From: CAZTWC01 sp964617105 [NCBI: uncultured Myxococcia bacterium]
GTDB taxonomy: Bacteria > CAZTWC01
Direction: 5' to 3'
Assembly (NCBI GenBank): GCA_964617105.1
Contig: CAZTWC010000018.1
Span: forward strand, 1-17,576
Length of the DNA: 17,576 nucleotides
The notes under the pieces are model-generated. The model was given only the letters and a program-made list of their open reading frames with translations, was not told where the DNA came from and did not search any database. Positions 14,882 to 17,576 of this stretch are shown piece by piece. The position numbers and the translations under genes are program-made. Position 1 is the first letter of the stretch. Each line of letters opens with the position of its first letter.

Positions 14882-17542
14882 CTATGGTTTCATTACCACG
14901 TCTTTAATTATGGTTAAATAGTCTATATCTATATCTGAAAATGAAAAAATCTTTTTGGCCATTTTCCATGGTCCAGGTAGATTTGCCTGCGGTATTATAA
15001 TCAATTTTAGAATAATTTTCTCTTTTATAAAAGATGTTTTAAAGGAATCGATAGCATCCCAGGGATAGTTGGGTTTTTCCGGCCGGGTTAACTCTGCCAA
15101 TTGAGCCTCAAGTTGACTGATAAATTTTAACGGCTCTATACTACCGGTCAAATCAGCGGGGCAGACCAGGGTGTAGATAACTTTTTCAAACAGCAGGCTG
15201 ATATTGGATTTGCAGTTCGGCTTTTCCATAATTTCCAGGCAGCGCAGTCCGTTAATAGGCTCAAAAGATTCCAGTGCCTCTTTCTGTTCTATGGAAATAG
15301 GAGTGGTTAAGTGGATAATGAAGAACTCAGCCAAACTCTCCACCCCCAGGGCCAGGGCGGGGGAAAAATTGATCTTTATTTTAGGATGAAAACCAATGGT
15401 AAAACGTAGAGGCAAGTTTAGCCTTACCAGTCCGCGCATCAAGGCGTTCATACTATTGAGGTGGCTAATATATTTGGCATCACCTTTTTTTTGATATTTA
15501 ACCAGATAGGAGAAAAACTGCGGCTCTTCTGAAGAGTTGATTTTGGGATCAACATCAGGTACGGTTTTCTGAAGATTTGAAGTTATGTCCTGTGGTTGAG
15601 AGTTATTTTTATCGATTATCAACTCTGGTTTAACCGCTTTTTGGCAAGCGCCGCACTGGTGGCACTGCAATTTTTTTCCCGATTGTATATTTACGGTAAG
15701 AGAGCAGTCCGGAGTAAGTTTTTCCTGCTGGGCCTGTTCATATTCTTGCCACAGAAAAGAGCGTTTTACTCCGCATTTCAAGTGATCCCAGGGAAATATC
15801 TCCTCCTTTTCCCTGGGGCGGTGCAGGTAAAAAGAGGCGTGCGGCAATTGACCTTGCTCCTGCAAATGCTGGTAAGAGTTTTTCCATACCTGGTATTTGA
15901 ACTTCTCGCCCCAGTTTTGTAAAACAGCACCCGCTTGAAACACCTTTTCGATCCAGGGGCCCAGCCGCCTGTCCCCTCTGGATAAAATTCCTTCCAGGAA
16001 TGATTTGCCTTTATCGCTAATAGAGAGGTCGATTTTCCGGTATCCTCCTATTTTTTTTTCCAGCACTTCTATCTTTTTTTCTAAATCCTCCAACTCGGTC
16101 ATAGAGCACCACTGGAAAGGGGTGTGGCTTTTGGGAATGAAAGTGGATAGACTTAAATGCAGGGACTTTTTTTTGCCCTTTTTTCTCATGGACGCAACCT
16201 TAAAGGCCAAATCAGCGATACTCTCTATGTCACCTATATTTTCGCCAGGAAGTCCCAGCATGAAATAGAGTTTAATCATGGGCCAGCCAGCCTGAAATAC
16301 TTTTTCTACAGTGGCCAGGAGATCCTCCTGGGTATTGCCCTTGTTGATTATCCGGCGCAACCTATCGGAACCGGCTTCGGGCGCCAGGGTGAATCCGGTT
16401 TTTCTTATTTTTTTAACATAATCTATCATGCCGGGAGTAAGAGTTTCCGGTCTTAGCGATGGCAAAGAGATAGCGGTTCTAAAGGGACTGCAAATGGGAA
16501 GTAAATTCTGCAAAAGAGACAAAATATAAGGATAATCACCGGCAGATAAAGAAAGCAATCCCAACTCCTGGAATCCGGTATTCTGTAATATCTCTTCCGC
16601 CAGTTCCAATATTTTGGCCGGAGAACGGCGCCTTACCGGCCTGGTAAGCATTCCTGCCTGGCAGAAGCGGCAACCTCGGCTACAGCCTCGCTGGATCTCT
16701 ATTGTTGCCCGATCATGGACCACTTGATGTAAAGGAATTATTGGGGCTTTGGGGTGAAAACTCTCCTCCAGGTTACAAGTAACTCGTTTTTCAATCGCCG
16801 GCAATTGAAGTTGGTAAAAGGGACCCGATGGCTGCCAGCAATTGCCTCCTAAAAATTGCGGATGTGAAGGAATATAAATCCCTTTTATCTCCTCTAATTG
16901 GTTCAACAACTCCTGTTTAGTTTTTTGATCTACGCTTACCTGACGGCGGGAATTTCTATTGCCACGAAAATCGCGATAAACCTGGATAATCTCTTGCACA
17001 ACCTCCTCACCATCACCCAGCACAAAGAGATCGAAAAAGTCAGCTATAGGTTCAGGGTTAAAGGCATTGGGGCCGCCGCCGATAATTAATGGGAAATCCA
17101 GGTTTCTCTCCTGGCTGCGGAGGGGTATTTTCGCCAGGGATAACATCCATAACACGGTAGGGTAACAGAGTTCGTGTTGTAGAGAAAAGCCTAGAATATC
17201 AAACTGGGAAACAGGAATTTTATTTTCCAGAGAAAATAGCGGTTTATCTATCTGAGTCAGCATTTGAGCCATATCTGGCCAGGGTGCGTAGACTCTTTCC
17301 ACTAAAAGTGATGGGGTATTGGCTAAAAGATGGTAGAGAATACTATGGCCAAAATAACTCATACCAATTTCATAAATATCTGGATAGCAGAGACCATACC
17401 AAACATCGCATTTATCCGGATCGGTTTTTTGGGAATTCCATTCGCCACCAATATAGCGGCTGGGTTTTTCCACCTTTAACAACGAAAAGGATTCCCGGCA
17501 TTTTAATGACGGGTTGATAAGAGATTGAATAACATTTTTCAT
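14882..17542 (-). CDS. TIGR03960-type radical SAM protein fused to a DUF2344 (TIGR03936) domain
   Basis: Numbered from the ATG at 17542 (886 residues). After VEKPSRYIGGEWN (24-36) comes a Rossmann-like domain often annotated B12-binding (PDIYEIGMSYFGHSILY ... IIGGGPNAFNPEPIADFFD ... LGDGEE); no DxHxxG cobalamin motif is visible. The radical SAM core has RGCSRGCRFC (C287, C291, C294) for a 4Fe-4S cluster and APEAGSDRLRRIINK. A further cysteine set (PDC613, C627, C630, C633; CHQCGAC) may bind a second metal or cluster. The C-terminal region (about 680-886: YQKKGDAKYISHLNSMNALMRG, IGFHPKIKINFSPALALGVES) is DUF2344. The function of this family is not established. Proximity to rng recalls the conserved radical SAM-rng-rplU-rpmA neighbourhood, suggesting a role in RNA or ribosome modification. 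The frame stays open upstream, with a GTG at 17572; I prefer the ATG because family members start shortly before VEKPxRYIG, but no ribosome site is clear. Confidence 0.85.
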   Translation of the reverse strand: MKNVIQSLINPSLKCRESFSLLKVEKPSRYIGGEWNSQKTDPDKCDVWYGLCYPDIYEIGMSYFGHSILYHLLANTPSLLVERVYAPWPDMAQMLTQIDKPLFSLENKIPVSQFDILGFSLQHELCYPTVLWMLSLAKIPLRSQERNLDFPLIIGGGPNAFNPEPIADFFDLFVLGDGEEVVQEIIQVYRDFRGNRNSRRQVSVDQKTKQELLNQLEEIKGIYIPSHPQFLGGNCWQPSGPFYQLQLPAIEKRVTCNLEESFHPKAPIIPLHQVVHDRATIEIQRGCSRGCRFCQAGMLTRPVRRRSPAKILELAEEILQNTGFQELGLLSLSAGDYPYILSLLQNLLPICSPFRTAISLPSLRPETLTPGMIDYVKKIRKTGFTLAPEAGSDRLRRIINKGNTQEDLLATVEKVFQAGWPMIKLYFMLGLPGENIGDIESIADLAFKVASMRKKGKKKSLHLSLSTFIPKSHTPFQWCSMTELEDLEKKIEVLEKKIGGYRKIDLSISDKGKSFLEGILSRGDRRLGPWIEKVFQAGAVLQNWGEKFKYQVWKNSYQHLQEQGQLPHASFYLHRPREKEEIFPWDHLKCGVKRSFLWQEYEQAQQEKLTPDCSLTVNIQSGKKLQCHQCGACQKAVKPELIIDKNNSQPQDITSNLQKTVPDVDPKINSSEEPQFFSYLVKYQKKGDAKYISHLNSMNALMRGLVRLNLPLRFTIGFHPKIKINFSPALALGVESLAEFFIIHLTTPISIEQKEALESFEPINGLRCLEIMEKPNCKSNISLLFEKVIYTLVCPADLTGSIEPLKFISQLEAQLAELTRPEKPNYPWDAIDSFKTSFIKEKIILKLIIIPQANLPGPWKMAKKIFSFSDIDIDYLTIIKDVVMKP

Positions 17543-17576
17543 ATCAGTATAATACTTTCGCCTATAAGGCACAGTC

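Noticed and set aside
17546-17551. TATACT on the minus strand just before the radical SAM ATG, as a -10 element
   Set aside because: It is 3 bases from the proposed start codon, would give a nearly leaderless transcript, and no suitable -35 is visible at 16-18 bases within the window.

Overview
The window comes from a Gram-negative, moderately A+T-rich bacterium (by eye about 60% A+T). PilT and PilU paralogs, a lipoprotein with a lipobox, a DmdC-like acyl-CoA dehydrogenase, and a fused TIGR03960/DUF2344 radical SAM protein next to RNase G together point towards Desulfobacterota (former Deltaproteobacteria). This is an inference from gene content; there is no rRNA or other marker to fix the taxon. 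No tRNA, rRNA, IS element, prophage or CRISPR array is visible.

Layout. (1) 2-559 (+): C-terminal part of a two-TM HAMP protein, running off the left edge. (2) 599-4623 (-): an operon transcribed leftward, made of a degenerate GspE/PilB-family protein, then pilT, then pilU. (3) 4624-4785: a 162-bp divergent intergenic region with one extended -10-like site on each strand. (4) 4786-11394 (+): a tightly packed set of an unrecognised lipoprotein, a degenerate YchF-like protein, sbcD and sbcC. (5) 11418-17542 (-), converging on sbcC: a TIGR03960-DUF2344 radical SAM fusion, rng (RNase G) and an atypical acyl-CoA dehydrogenase. Almost all of the sequence is coding.

The housekeeping logic is clear for PilT/PilU (pilus retraction), SbcCD (trimming of DNA ends and hairpins) and RNase G (RNA processing). 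What stands out is that three of the ten genes keep the fold of a well-known enzyme but have lost the residues that define its activity. The PilB-like protein has no Walker A or Walker B yet keeps its MshEN sensor domain and tetracysteine zinc motif. The YchF-like protein has an altered P-loop and no DxxG switch, but keeps NxxE and the C-terminal domain. The acyl-CoA dehydrogenase has Cys where the catalytic Glu of the YEGT motif should be. All three are full-length and uninterrupted, so they look like maintained pseudoenzymes or re-purposed proteins, not decaying genes.

A perfect 22-bp repeat in direct orientation lies at 11380-11401 and 14852-14873. It holds a small hairpin. One copy supplies the stop codon of sbcC, and the other abuts the ribosome binding site of rng.
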